The notes under the pieces were generated by a model that saw only the letters and a list, made by a program, of their open reading frames with translations, did not search any database and had not been told where the DNA came from. Shown here in pieces: positions 14,511 to 26,105 of a stretch of 64,000 nt of DNA; position 1 is the stretch's first letter, and each line of letters starts with the position of its first letter. The DNA is from Novakomyces olei (taxonomy: Eukaryota > Ascomycota > Novakomycetes > Novakomycetales > Novakomycetaceae), in contig JADEYG010000009.1 of assembly GCA_016906335.1 (NCBI GenBank), positions 1,107,001 through 1,171,000 of the forward strand, in the 5' to 3' direction. The translations under genes and the position numbers were made by a program.

Positions 14511-16213
14511 CTATGAAACAGCCGCCGTATCTGCATCATTGCCGGCGCCAGCGCCTTTGGGTCCGTTTTCCTCCTCTGCAGATACTTTTGTTACGTTATT
14601 ATCGCTCTCACCAATTACTGGACCTCCGTGTTCTTCCTCCGCTTTTGGCTGAGATTCAGCCACAGGCTCAGGAGGAGGTGCAGCTGCGGATCCACCAGAC
14701 ACTGATCTTTGTGATGAAGCAGCATTTAGCCGTTCATCTAGTGCCTTCAACGCGAGTGCTCTACAAAGATTAGAATACTTTAAATGTAATTTTTATAAAA
14801 AATAGCAAAATAAATAAACAGAGGTAAAATATTGCGCAAAGCAATTTAAATGATAAGCATACCTCCTTCGTTCGGCCTCCTGTCTTGGAATGTTCCGACC
14901 ACCATGGCCTCTAATATCAACACCATCAAGAGACGCTCCTCTGAACGGAGAAGAGCTTGATGCCGAGGAGACAAATGTCGATCTTTGCGGTATAAAATGT
15001 AACTTTACAGCAGCTAGGTAAGCGGGAGTAGCGATCAAGCGATTGACTGGAGCCTGAATACGCTCAGGGAAAAACGACGCAAAAGAAAATGCCTCGCTAG
15101 GGTCTCCATGAAGAACAGTACCGGTAGCAGATAATCCGATGCCTGACGCAATATCGGGAATTGTGGCCTTGTAAAAACGTAGATAAGCCCACGAGATAAA
15201 TGTACCGTATAAACAGAGCAAAAAGCCCACAAAAGAGTGGCTTAATAAGATGTAGAAAGCATTGAGAATTAGAAACAGTGCCGGTAATCGCTAGAGTTAG
15301 ATATATGTACGTAAAAATATGATTTATATGTGTGTACATGTATATGGATGCTGTTGTTATATAAATCTTACCTTGACTTTGAATTCGAAAAACCGAAAGA
15401 GCGACAGCGTATACTCTGGACCCAATTGCTTAAAGGCAACGACGAATCCGCTTTGTAAAGCAATCGTTCCAAAGATAGGCTCATTCCTACAAACTTGTTA
15501 GAACCAAAGTGAGGTTGAGGAAAAGACATACACAAAGGAAACGTTTCCCGACAGCACGTAAAGCACTACAGATGTGGAAAACACTGCAGCTGTAGGGAGG
15601 ACGGCAACAACAGCAAAGAATTTGAGGTATTCGCGAGAAGACCACGCACGCTCGAGGAATCGTCCACCGTAGAGTATAGTAACGAGAGTAACGAGTAGCT
15701 ACAATGTAAGTATAGCGCTGAATAAACAAACAAAAACACAAAGTAAATAAAAAATATATATAATTAAATGTAAAATAAAATAAAATAAATATAAAATAAA
15801 TATAAAATAAATATAAAATAAATATAAAATAAATATAAAATAAATATAAAATAAATTTTATAAAATAAATATAAAATAAATATAAAATAAATATAAAATA
15901 GATATAAACATAAAATATAGTAAATGATTAGTTGCGAACCGTTCGCCAATTGAACTCGAGCATTGTACTGACAAACACATACCGTCCACAAGTTACTATC
16001 AACAAGAGCCGCAGTCAAAAACGTCCAAACCATCAAGTACGATTCCGAGGGAACCATAACAATATAAGAGAGCAAAGCACTCGAACTTCCGGATCCCAGA
16101 ATCCAGTTGCGGTAGCGCAGAAAGTTGAATACAATAGTAAGAAACAAAACCGTCAAGAGACAAACTCGAGTTGCCGGCGGTAAGTTGTACACGGCCAGCG
16201 CTGGAGACGCCAT
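14511..16213 (-). CDS. TMEM115/DUF1751 rhomboid-like Golgi membrane protein
   Basis: Read leftward, exons 16213-15983, 15698-15532, 15486-15372, 15290-14863 and 14760-14511 give 396 aa. The DUF1751/TMEM115 family is made of rhomboid-fold, protease-dead Golgi proteins implicated in retrograde transport. The N-terminus has PPATRVCLLTVLFLTIVFNFL and a WTFLTAALVDSNLW segment. Exon 2 gives LYGGRFLERAWSSREYLKFF plus a helix, exon 3 QSGFVVAFKQLGPEYTLSLF, and exon 4 begins with paired hydrophobic helices and the family's SWAYLRFY. The tail is Ala/Pro/Glu-rich and disordered. Four introns are inferred from frame continuity; three have CTAAC/CTAAT boxes 5-10 nt from AG. Intron 1 carries an 11-bp AT-rich tandem repeat. 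No catalytic rhomboid GxSG is seen, as expected for the family. Confidence 0.85.
15773..15918. repeat. 11-bp AT-rich tandem repeat in TMEM115-like intron 1
   Basis: About a dozen copies of ATAAAATAAAT, with one TTTT-containing interruption, lie within the first intron of the TMEM115-like gene. It is a third example of an intron expanded by an AT-rich simple repeat in this window. Confidence 0.88.
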
Positions 16214-16656
16214 ACCGTCGTGAGTAAACGGGGGAAGGGTGAGGATGGAAACGCGGTATTATAATCCCATTTTCTGCGAATATTAAATATCGAATCAAAC
16301 ACGAGAAATATATTAAAATGGATAATATATAACGTGGAATATGAATAATATAAATAATATAAACAGTACGTATAATAAAATATATCTTTTACATTTATTA
16401 GACATTCCGCAGAATATGTGTAAAAGACGCGAAATAAAATTATGCTAGAATTATTTTCACTGTATTTCTCTATGCTTACGCTGTATTTCTATATTTCAAC
16501 GGCAAAGTCAATTTTACTAGAGCGGTGACACTTAAAGAGCGCTACAGATTTCATTCTTTTGAGCTATTAACGACCCTTTAGCGGTGGGCGATAGACATTT
16601 GAAACACTTGAAGCTGATTAGCTTTAGATGGGAATGGCTCAAGGGTCAAATTGCGT
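16214..16656. promoter_or_regulatory. upstream region of TMEM115-like gene / 3' region of ARF1
   Basis: AT-rich spacer between two leftward genes. It should hold the TMEM115-like promoter and the ARF1 3' UTR. No specific site was recognised. Confidence 0.4.
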
Positions 16657-17743
<1,087 letters not shown>

Positions 17744-18114
17744 GGCGCGCGGTGCGATTGACGCGTTTTATTCAGCAAAAACGGATCGGTTTAGTCTTGC
17801 AACAGCGGCAAGAGTGGCTTTTGCGTGTATTTCGTGTGTATTACGATTCAGCGGGTTATATTTGAAAACTAGGCGTAACCCCATTTTGAGTTTATTATAA
17901 TAATATATTAAGGTTAGGATAAACTATGATTGAGTTAGCGGATTAATTGGCGGGCATGACGCGACTTATAGTGGGCACGAGCATCATTGTCGAATGACTC
18001 TAACTAATCTCAAACTCGATAGCAATTAAAAATTAAAATAAATTATTGGAATCTAGCGAGGGCAAATTGGCAGTTAGAGAAGCGCTTGGGCTGAACTTGT
18101 GTTAGATTGGAACA
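17744..18114. promoter_or_regulatory. divergent promoter ARF1 / M24 peptidase
   Basis: A 370-bp shared upstream region. It is AT-rich, and no convincing specific element could be named. Confidence 0.4.
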
Positions 18115-19672
18115 ATGGACAAAGGCAGTAGTTTGAACGAGGACAAATGTCCTCAGCCATTAATTGAAATACAACAAGGGCAAGTCGTAAAACGGTCGCT
18201 CAATTACAGAATCAAGACATTAAAGACCTGTGCTCTGTACGTTTTCGTGGCGGTACGTTACTCTTTCTACTTTTTTTTTAATTCAATTTTTTTCAGCTAA
18301 TATTCAGGTTTTTATTTGTTTATTCTAATTTGATTGTCTGATTGAGGCTAATGAAAACAAGATTGTTCTTTTATTAGCACATCAGGCTGTAGCCTCTTAT
18401 GAACCTCAATCCGCTCGACTAGAGAAATGTGCGTGGCCCGAGGCTCAGAAGCTTTTGCCTCTGGTAGAAGGCGCCCAGCCAATTGCTGCAGCAGAATTTG
18501 AAGAGCGCCGAGCCAAACTCGCCTCTACACTAGACTCAGAGGGCTTGCACGTATGGATCGCAGAGCCAGGCTCTTCTTCTGCATACTTTGCAAATTTCTC
18601 CTCATCTACTGCCGTGTTTCAAGGCCCATCATGGGCACTTTCGGAGAGGCCCTTTCTAATTGCTATTCTAAGCAACGGCACTACTCTTTTTCTAGCGCCC
18701 ACATTTGAAGCCGCTCGGGCTCGCAAAGAAATTCCTCTTTGTTCGTCTACAAAAATTATTACATGGGACGAATCACAGAACCCGTTTGACGTTTTAATTA
18801 ATATATTGAAGCGGGATCTTGCTGTCTCTACACTTAAAATTGCACTTGATCAAGATGCGCGGTACTTTATTGCCAGCGGACTGGCCGAGTGGGGTCAAGT
18901 TATACCAAGTCCTGCCTCAGTTGCCTCTCTGCGAATGAAAAAATCCCACGGAGAATTAGACTTGCTCAGACGCGTAAACCATGCGACTGTAGGACTTGTA
19001 AGGGCAATAAGGCCTTGCTTAGTGCCTCGTCAAGATACAGAGCTGTCAGTCACCATTGCCGTACAAAACCTGTTTGTCAAACTAGGTCTGCCTCCGTCGG
19101 ATATGCCGATTGTTCTTTTCGGTGGAGATGCAGCTTCTCCGCACGGGTCCGGTGCCGCTCGACTCCTCGAGCCTAATGAGTTTGTATTAATGGATATATC
19201 AACGACTCTTTACGGCTACTTTTCCGATGTTACGAGGACCGTCCTTCCCGAGGGACAAGCTGCGGATAAGGCTGCTTGTTCGGTATGGCGTACGGTTCTC
19301 AATGCCCAGTCAAGTGCGCTAGAACTTCTTTCAAACAGGACCAATCTTGCGTCTTCTGCAAATTCTAGGCACGGTGAAATTTATCCCGCTGACTTGGATG
19401 GAGTAGCGAGAAGGTACATTACTAATCAAGGATTTGGCCAGTATTTTACGCACCGACTGGGACACGGTGTCGGCCTCGAAATACACGAGGCTCCTTTTCT
19501 AAATGCTGCTAACTATTTGATTCCAATTGAGGCCGGCAATGTTTTCACTCTAGAACCTGGCGTCTATGTTCCGGAAAAGATTGGAGTCAGAATCGAAGAT
19601 GTAGTGCTTGTGACTGCCGACGGATATGAAATTTTGAGCGGCAAACGTGCAATTTCTCCCTACGAGCCTTGA
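18115..19672 (+). CDS. membrane-anchored M24 (Xaa-Pro dipeptidase/aminopeptidase-like) peptidase
   Basis: Exons 18115-18252 and 18386-19672 give 474 aa. M24 enzymes cleave bonds next to proline using two metal ions. The first exon encodes a polar N-terminus and a hydrophobic stretch (TCALYVFVA) that continues into exon 2, a possible signal anchor. It leads to a creatinase-type N-domain (RRAKLASTLDSEGLHVWIAEPG, FLIAILSNGTTLFLAP) and the pita-bread catalytic domain. Candidate metal ligands are visible in order: DIS...GYFSDVTRT (two Asp), THRLGHGVGLEIHEAP (His), LEPGVY (Glu) and VRIEDVVLV (Glu). It ends SPYEP, like fungal anchored Xaa-Pro peptidases. The intron has two nearby AG acceptors, TTAG at 18377 and TCAG at 18385; only the second keeps the frame. 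The substrate is not deducible. Confidence 0.88.
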
Positions 19673-20168
19673 TTATGATTAGGTGACAGTTTTGATTTAT
19701 ATATAAAAAAATATATGTATACATATGTGTGTGTATTCAATCGTTGTCGCTTTTTATTGATTACGCCCCTGACGGATTTTGAATACAGCGGTTTTTGAAT
19801 TGATTTTGTTCTCAAAGTATATAATCTGTCTGCCTGTACCTTTCGCTGCTTTGATCCCATTGTTTTCAAATTTTGTTGCTGACTGCAAAGTATTGGAGAA
19901 GGAACAAAAGCTTCAAAAATTTAGATTAGCTAGACACACATACGCTTTGTATTTTATCATCATCATTATTCGAATCAATCGGTGGGAAATGTACTTTTTT
20001 TCATCTTTGCATCAACCCTTTTTGTTTTTTAAATCGTATTTTATTTTATTCTAATTTAATGCTCCATTTGTTTCCTTTATTTTATATTGTCTTGTTGACT
20101 ACATTATTCGTTTTATTTTCATTTTCATTCTGGACATTGCTAATTTTTTAGTATATCTTGCATACAGA
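19673..20168. other. T-rich spacer
   Basis: T-rich intergenic sequence between the peptidase gene and the small Pro/Cys-rich ORF. No gene is supported. Confidence 0.4.
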
Positions 20169-20510
20169 ATGAGTGGAAGCCAATGGATGTCGAATTCATA
20201 TAGTCCGTCAAGCTTGTGTGAGTGCGGCTCAGCTGCTCCGCAAGAGTCTCCTTGCTGCGGGCCTCGACCTCAGACAATGCTGTGCTACTATTTGCCTCCG
20301 CCGGAACAGCCTTCCCGCTGTCAGCCTCCACCGCCTCCACCACCACCAGAGCCTCCGGTTTGCTGTCCCCAACCGGTTGTACAGAAGCCTGTACCGTGCC
20401 AGACTATACCTATGGCTCCAGTGCAATATTTTCAGCAAGTGCCTTCGTCTAGCTGTGGACCTTCTTCGCCGTCCTATCCTCCGAGCAGTCAGTACCAATC
20501 GTACAGCTGA
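20169..20510 (+). CDS. small Pro/Cys-rich protein of unknown function
   Basis: An ATG-started ORF of 113 codons. The product begins MSGSQWMSNSYSPSSLC, contains paired cysteines (CEC, CC, CC), a run of eight prolines followed by EPP, and ends in a Ser/Pro/Tyr/Gln-rich tail (SSQYQSYS). No signal peptide or membrane helix is seen. Composition resembles annexin/calpactin-like or prion-like low-complexity tails, but I recognise no family. The codons look normal and the frame is much longer than chance for such a composition, so it is probably real. A second low-complexity gene beginning MSCSS follows 500 bp later on the same strand, and the two could be distantly related. Function unknown. Confidence 0.55.
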   Translation: MSGSQWMSNSYSPSSLCECGSAAPQESPCCGPRPQTMLCYYLPPPEQPSRCQPPPPPPPPEPPVCCPQPVVQKPVPCQTIPMAPVQYFQQVPSSSCGPSSPSYPPSSQYQSYS

Positions 20511-21036
20511 GCTTTGGACATTTGTCCTACTTTATTCATTGTTCTTTGACTCGGTTTACTTTTCTTGTTAAATTTGGGAAATTAGCAGCATATACAGATT
20601 AAAGTTTGGTAATCAACTGAATTTTCCATGAATTTTACCTCATAAAATTATATCTTGCAGGATTTAAAGGCCATAGTAACTTTCCACGGCATTTAAATAA
20701 AGGCCAGATTGGTAACCCCTGTACTCAACATTTTAGATCAGGTGCAATTTTCACGGTAGAGCTCAGTCAGAACAATAAGACAATACGAACGGTAATTGTA
20801 ACAAATGCGATTAAGCGGTAAATCAAGTTGCAAACTGCTCACAATACAATGCTTTATACTCAGAAATAATATATATTTAATCTAATATACAATCAATATG
20901 ATAAGAGCGGTGATTGAACTTGACGGCGTTTCAAAGCTCACTATATATGGCTATAGGGCCGACTCACTTGAGGCCCTGTTGCAAGAAATAAGCCCTCGAC
21001 CTTCTCTTCAGGCCAATTGCCTTCGACCACTGAACA
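20511..21036. other. spacer between two low-complexity genes
   Basis: AT-rich intergenic DNA. An open frame at 20898-21113 overlaps the next gene in another phase and is not supported. Confidence 0.4.
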
Positions 21037-21975
21037 ATGTCTTGCTCAAGCGGTATTTGCCCTCAACCGAATTACTATCGTGCTCGATACGAATCCCCGT
21101 GGACAGCATCTAACGGGCAATGGAGCAATTATGTCCAAGTGCCTCAAACACCCTTGATGGCTATGCCTCCTGCTCCTGCTCATTTCCATTCGCAGCAGCA
21201 ATCGCGGCCCGCTGACAATTCTGAAGGCACGAAAAAACGTAAGGAGCAAAAGCGGCGCAGTTCAAGCAAACCTGAGCCTGCAAATGAAAAGGAGCACCCG
21301 ATTATCAATATAATTTTTGCTCCAAATTTCAGTCCGGAGGACAACCAAGATGTTGAAAATGTTTTTGATAGTCAGCAATCGCCTCAAAAAAAACAGCCTT
21401 CCTCGCCTAAATTCCCTGGCGGTAGTAAAGGTCGGGCATTCAGTAGCCCATTGCCAAATCAAAGACCTCAGTTTGAAAATTCTGGCGAGCAAGATCAGAC
21501 TAAAGACAAAGGAGATTCCCATCAGAACGATGCCTTGTTTGAACTATTGGCAAAATTTGCTGGCCATGCTTTTAGCGGCAAAGATAAGGGCGAGGAGGCA
21601 AATGGAAAAGGCAAAACGCAAGAGACAGAAATGTCAGCAAAAGACGGTAAACCTAAGTTGTCGCCAAAGAAAAAGAAGCATAAAGGGCCACGGAAAGACG
21701 ACAGCCCGCCTTTTGATCCAGAGAGCCCGCCGTGGCTAGAGAATCTTGTCAAATCATTGAGAGCTCCAGCAGATCAGGGAAAGCCTGAAACACCTGAGTC
21801 TAATCCAAAAGATGGCAAGACGAAAATGCCTAAGCCTCAAGAGCCAGGCATTCCAAATAGCGGCTTAGAATTATCTGAAAGTGGTGGAGACAAGGGGACA
21901 CCATTAGCATTTCCTTCGCTGGATCATACGAAAAGCCCAAAATCTTTTGCTCAATCCGATTGTTGGCTGCAGTAA
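21037..21975 (+). CDS. disordered Lys/Pro/Ser-rich protein of unknown function
   Basis: An ATG-started ORF of 312 codons with no introns. The protein starts MSCSSGICPQPNYYRARY and has a Pro/Gln-rich N-terminal third. A short hydrophobic patch (HPIINIIFAPNFSP) follows, then a long charged tail rich in K, D, S and P (KKKKHKGPRKDDSPPFDPESPPWLEN). One predicted amphipathic stretch (DALFELLAKFAGHAFSG) could be a helix. No transmembrane segment or catalytic motif is seen. I do not recognise a family. The composition suggests an intrinsically disordered, possibly phosphorylated scaffold. It ends about 200 bp from the convergent beta-adaptin gene. It may be lineage-specific and related to the small Cys/Pro-rich gene upstream. 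Confidence 0.6.
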   Translation: MSCSSGICPQPNYYRARYESPWTASNGQWSNYVQVPQTPLMAMPPAPAHFHSQQQSRPADNSEGTKKRKEQKRRSSSKPEPANEKEHPIINIIFAPNFSPEDNQDVENVFDSQQSPQKKQPSSPKFPGGSKGRAFSSPLPNQRPQFENSGEQDQTKDKGDSHQNDALFELLAKFAGHAFSGKDKGEEANGKGKTQETEMSAKDGKPKLSPKKKKHKGPRKDDSPPFDPESPPWLENLVKSLRAPADQGKPETPESNPKDGKTKMPKPQEPGIPNSGLELSESGGDKGTPLAFPSLDHTKSPKSFAQSDCWLQ

Positions 21976-22171
21976 TCGAAATGCTATGTGTGATATGCAT
22001 GCTTGATGTGTATCTTATATATAGATACGATATAAATGTACATAGTGAATTTGTTATTTCCCTTGACCTCTTGAATAAATAATTGTTAAAAATATTGTTT
22101 TTAAAATTGTTTTTAGAGATGGGTATCGCAATCGCAATATAATATACAATTGATCTCCGATGAGGCAATTC

Positions 22172-24277
22172 TCACTCTGTGTCCGTTACAAGAGCCGGGC
22201 TTTCATGCAACCGTTTTCGCGGTGCTCCACGGATAATCTGATGAGGCAGTTTGTGATAGATCGAGGCGATTGATCCTATATTTAATAAGAGTTCTTCCAG
22301 TACTTGAGAATCGGCCTGACCAATCTGTATACGAATTGGTGGTAATTCAGTATTGATGATTGCCTTTGCACTTGCTGGTTGCAAAGATATTAATCTCCAA
22401 TACATATAGCCTCGATCTCGAAGGTCAGGATCGTCTGTCTGCTCTGTTGACATTTTGAGAACTTGTGCTACCATACTCGAGCCCTTGGAAGGGTTTGTCA
22501 GAAAGAATTTCATGATAGCCGTCAGTATCGTGAGCTGTACTTGGCCTTGATCCTCTAAAAATCCTTGTAAATATTGCTGTAAGAGCCTCGCAGCCTCGGG
22601 TATTTTATGGCAGTATCGGCCCACGATCCATATTATGGCCGATTTGGCTTCTGGCTCTTCAAACTCGTCTTTGTTCTTGCAAAGTAGAGGCAAAAGGCTA
22701 TCGTATCGGTCTGGATACTTGCGCATTAGATCCCTTATGACCACAACTGCCTCTTGCATTAAGTAATTGATATTTGACTCGATAAATTCGCAAAGAATAT
22801 TGCTACAGCGGGTTGCAATCCCGTCTAATTTGATTGCCAATCGCCCAATTGACCAAATTGCTTTACGCACAAAATCGATATCCAACTCATTCGCATACTC
22901 TCTCAACTCTTCCAGGACGAATCCGATATTGTTATTGTCTGCCAGACCCACAATTATATCCAATTTTGATAATTTTACGTAAATCGGATCATCGTAATTG
23001 CAAAAGAAGATTTTTATGTCTTTACTCAGCAAGAAGGGGTACCGCTCTACTATCAACTCTGTGTTTTTTAGCAGCACAAATTGCAGTTCCGGTGACTTTG
23101 AAGCCAGCAGGCTGACTATACATATTATGTTAATATTGTATGGCTATGCCAAGGCAAAAGGAAAAAGAAAGAATTTTACCTAGAGGTGCAGAAGTCTTGC
23201 GAAGCAGTTCAAGTCTGTCCGTCGAATGGGGTATGTAATTAGTCAAGTAGATGATGACTTTGATAGCGGCCAATACAACAGCTGAGTTTGTGCTTTGCAG
23301 CCTCGAGACGACATTTTCAGCTAGGAACTGAGCGTCATGGCCCTCTTTAGGTACAAACGTAAGCAGGGACTCGAGGACGTAGATCTGGCTCCATCTAGAA
23401 GACTTAGTATTCGTCTCTTTCAACGATCTTATCAAAGAGAGACTTACTCGCTGCACTCGTGGAGGACAGAAGTTATTTTCTTCGAAATTTTTTGATTTAA
23501 AGACAGCGTAATGTTGTCGGATCGGTCGGAAATATCTGCCAAGGCCGTTAAAGCTGCAGCAACTACAGTAGGATTCTCATCCAGAAGCCGTTCCTTCAAC
23601 TCATTCACGAGGTTCGTCCGTTCAATCAATGTACGATCATGGGCATGAGCCTTGGCGACAGCAAGCGCAGCCGTTTTCCGCACGTAAGCGTCTTCGTCAC
23701 GCAAAAGATGACTCAGTGGCTCCACAAGGCTCACGATTATTTCTTTAACATGTATATACGATAAAGTTCGAAGTGCTAGTCCCCTGACCAAGGGATCATT
23801 GTCCTTTAAATCCTGACGGTGTTAGAAGCCACCCGAGAAACAATGAGCAATTATGACAAACAAGCCAGCGGCAGTCTCTCAGCACTTTAATTTGGCCTTT
23901 TATTGCACGATCCTTCTTGTGCCTTGATAAGCAAATCACTTACCTTGACAATAATTGGAAGCGCGTCCGCTGCCGCAATTGAATGTGACCGAGCATAGTT
24001 TATGAGGAAAAGAAAGCACATCTTTTTTATTTCCAGATCGCGGATACCCATACACTCAATGACCTCGGGAAACAACGAACTCATATCGTTCGAAAGAGTC
24101 ATATTGGCAATGATTTTCTTGAGCGCGACGCGTCTTTTTGCATGCTGCTTGTCTTTTGCCGCAGTAAGGTCTTGACGCAGGTCGGATACTTTGCTCTAAA
24201 ACAGATGTTAATACTTTACAAATCAATCGAAATCTGGTCTAATGCACCTTTGCAAATAGCTGTGAGTCGGGCGTCAT
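22172..24277 (-). CDS. short beta-adaptin (AP-complex large subunit, trunk only)
   Basis: Exons read leftward (24277-24248, 24195-23944, 23812-23448, 23394-23180, 23115-22172) give 601 aa. Beta-adaptins are large subunits of AP clathrin/vesicle adaptors that bind dileucine signals and clathrin. Signatures: SKVSDLRQDLTAAKDKQHAKRRVALKKIIANMTL, MCFLFLINYARSH, DNDPLVRGLALRTLSYIHV, DAYVRKTAALAVAKAH, LLDENPTVVAAALTAL, VLLKNTELIVERYP, DPIYVKLSKLDIIVGL, FVRKAIWSIGRLAIKL and RGYMYWRLIS. It stops shortly after LEELLLNIGSIASIYHKLP, so the hinge (with its clathrin box) and the C-terminal ear of AP-1/AP-2 beta are absent; fungal Apl1/Apl2 are about 700 aa. It could be the beta of AP-1, AP-2 or AP-4; I cannot decide. 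The first exon is only 30 nt with a weak GTGCAT donor and is the least certain part. Confidence 0.85.
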
Positions 24278-25025
24278 CGGTGGCAAAGCAGCGCCTATAC
24301 ACTGCCTACTTTTTCAAGCCGTTGGTTGACAAGGGCACTCGTCCAGATAATTATCATAGCATAAAAGAAATGGGTAATATTAATTAATATATGGCAGTAA
24401 ATACAAAAAAATAGGCTTAAATGAATGAGCGTTTGGCTCGGCAGAGACTGCGACTTCGCTAATATCAAATGCGCTGTTAAATAATGATATGCAATTAACG
24501 ACTAAAGAGTATTCAGAAACTATTTAAAGAATATTTAGAAAATACTTGAAAGAACACCAGAGCCCTGCCGACTGTTCTTGATCTTTAACCCCACTCAAAG
24601 CAGCTTTACTATATATCAAAATCGATGAGTTTACGCCCAATATTCGTTAAAAGAGAGAGTACAACAGAAACCCAGACTAATGGTGAACAGTACACCATCG
24701 CCTCGCTCCACATTCAAGTAACCACGGCACAAGTAAGCGCGTCGATTGGGGCTATAATGGCGAAGGAATCCGACTGCCGCACTATTCGGTGATATTCTTA
24801 CTGGTATATTTAACCCGAATTATCTCCTTATGATAGGAGGATAAGCGTCGAATGCCAAAGTAAGCAGCCAGGGAACGACGTCCAGACTTAATTCAATTCT
24901 AGTTTATCTCTGGCAGTGTGCACGGTCTAGTTTGGTTTCAAGTACAAATCTCTCTGTAACCGCATTAATTTAATTGTTACACATCCGTCTATACAGAATT
25001 AGGTATCTCCCCTTGCAGGGGAAGC
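24278..25025. other. intergenic region upstream of beta-adaptin gene
   Basis: The region should include the beta-adaptin promoter. No RNA gene or repeat is recognised. Confidence 0.4.
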
Positions 25026-25238
25026 ATGGCTCTAGAAGCGCACTCAGGCAAACGGTGGCAATTTTTTGGAAAAATACTTGTAATCTTGGCAGTTTTGGTC
25101 ACCTTTGCCCTGCAAACATTGAATAGCCTCAAACTGAACCCTCTGTTTTTCTATAGTGCATCAATTAAAACGCTGTACAATATTCCATATACATCTGTAG
25201 AGTCGTGGACTCCCGGCCGATTTCTACGTCAGTTTTGA
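25026..25238 (+). CDS. small single-helix membrane protein or exon, unknown
   Basis: An ATG-started ORF of 70 codons. The product has a basic N-terminus (HSGKRWQFFGK), one strong hydrophobic segment (ILVILAVLVTFALQTL) and an aromatic, mildly polar tail (NPLFFYSASIKTLYNIPY) ending RFLRQF. The first-helix-plus-short-loop layout is reminiscent of the start of SUR7/PalI-type four-helix proteins, but the remaining helices and the usual cysteines are not found downstream, so I give no family. It could be a complete microprotein, or the first exon of a longer gene (a GTCAGT donor-like sequence sits near its end). Confidence 0.35.
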   Translation: MALEAHSGKRWQFFGKILVILAVLVTFALQTLNSLKLNPLFFYSASIKTLYNIPYTSVESWTPGRFLRQF

Positions 25239-26105
25239 ATTACCATAAACGAACGATGTGTTATCGTAGCCATGTGTATTGATAACCGCCGAATTCAAGC
25301 AGCGTCATTGGGCCATTCTGACAACATATAATAATTACAAAAGATGTGAAAGCGACGTATAGAGATTAGAGATAATACGGTAGTAGGAGCCATCGAGCGC
25401 GAATACAGAAAAGCTTATAGCTACTGATCGCGTGCAGTTAACTTTCAGTCGCGTGCGCCGGCCAATTTCCTACTCAGACTGCTCGTGCGGACTACTGCCT
25501 CCACCGCTTTATTTATTTGTTTTTCACTTTCCCAAATCCTCTATCAGCGGCAGCCTCGGGACCCGTTTCCGCTGTGAGAGAATCTGGGACGAGATCTTTA
25601 GTGAGCTTTGTGCGAAAATAATATCACAGCTCTCTGCTCCGACTCTGCTTTTATTTACTCACGCGACCGACTGCCTCAGCAAAACCAGGAGCTCCTCTCT
25701 CGGTTCTTGTCCAGGTCCAATAAGCACGTCGCTTGAACCGTCGGCTGAAATATCAGATAAAGCGAGGGTCTACTTGGGTCGACGATACGACTAGATTGAA
25801 ATCTAGTCGGCCAGTTCTAAAGGCGGCAAAAGAGATCACAAGGCTTTTTGCCTGTCTTTTACTCTGCCACCGCAGCCTCTCGGCGCGCTAGCTCTATCTC
25901 TAATACCCAGATCGGCTCTTGCTACATTTTATTTTATTTTTATTTGTTTTTCATTTTTATTTGTTTTTAATTGATTTTTTTTCTATTTGTTTTGTTTCTC
26001 TGTCTCTCTGTCTCCTCTTCTACAGTCGACTATACTACTTTTGGCCTCAACACCTACATCTGCCCAACCTGGACTCGTTTCTGATCCAGCCTGGTCTAAG
26101 GAGAC
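25239..26105. promoter_or_regulatory. upstream region of the FYVE gene, pyrimidine-rich
   Basis: Holds T-rich and CT-rich blocks (25920-26025) ending in TCTTCTACAG, which could be the acceptor of a 5' UTR intron of the FYVE gene. The open frame at 25432-25794 lacks an ATG and any family signature. Confidence 0.4.

Noticed and set aside
25026-25238. SUR7-family gene
   Set aside because: Only one helix is present and the family cysteines and further helices are missing; described as unknown.
25432-25794. 120-codon frame upstream of the FYVE gene
   Set aside because: No ATG start, odd composition and pyrimidine-rich DNA; more likely 5' UTR or promoter sequence.
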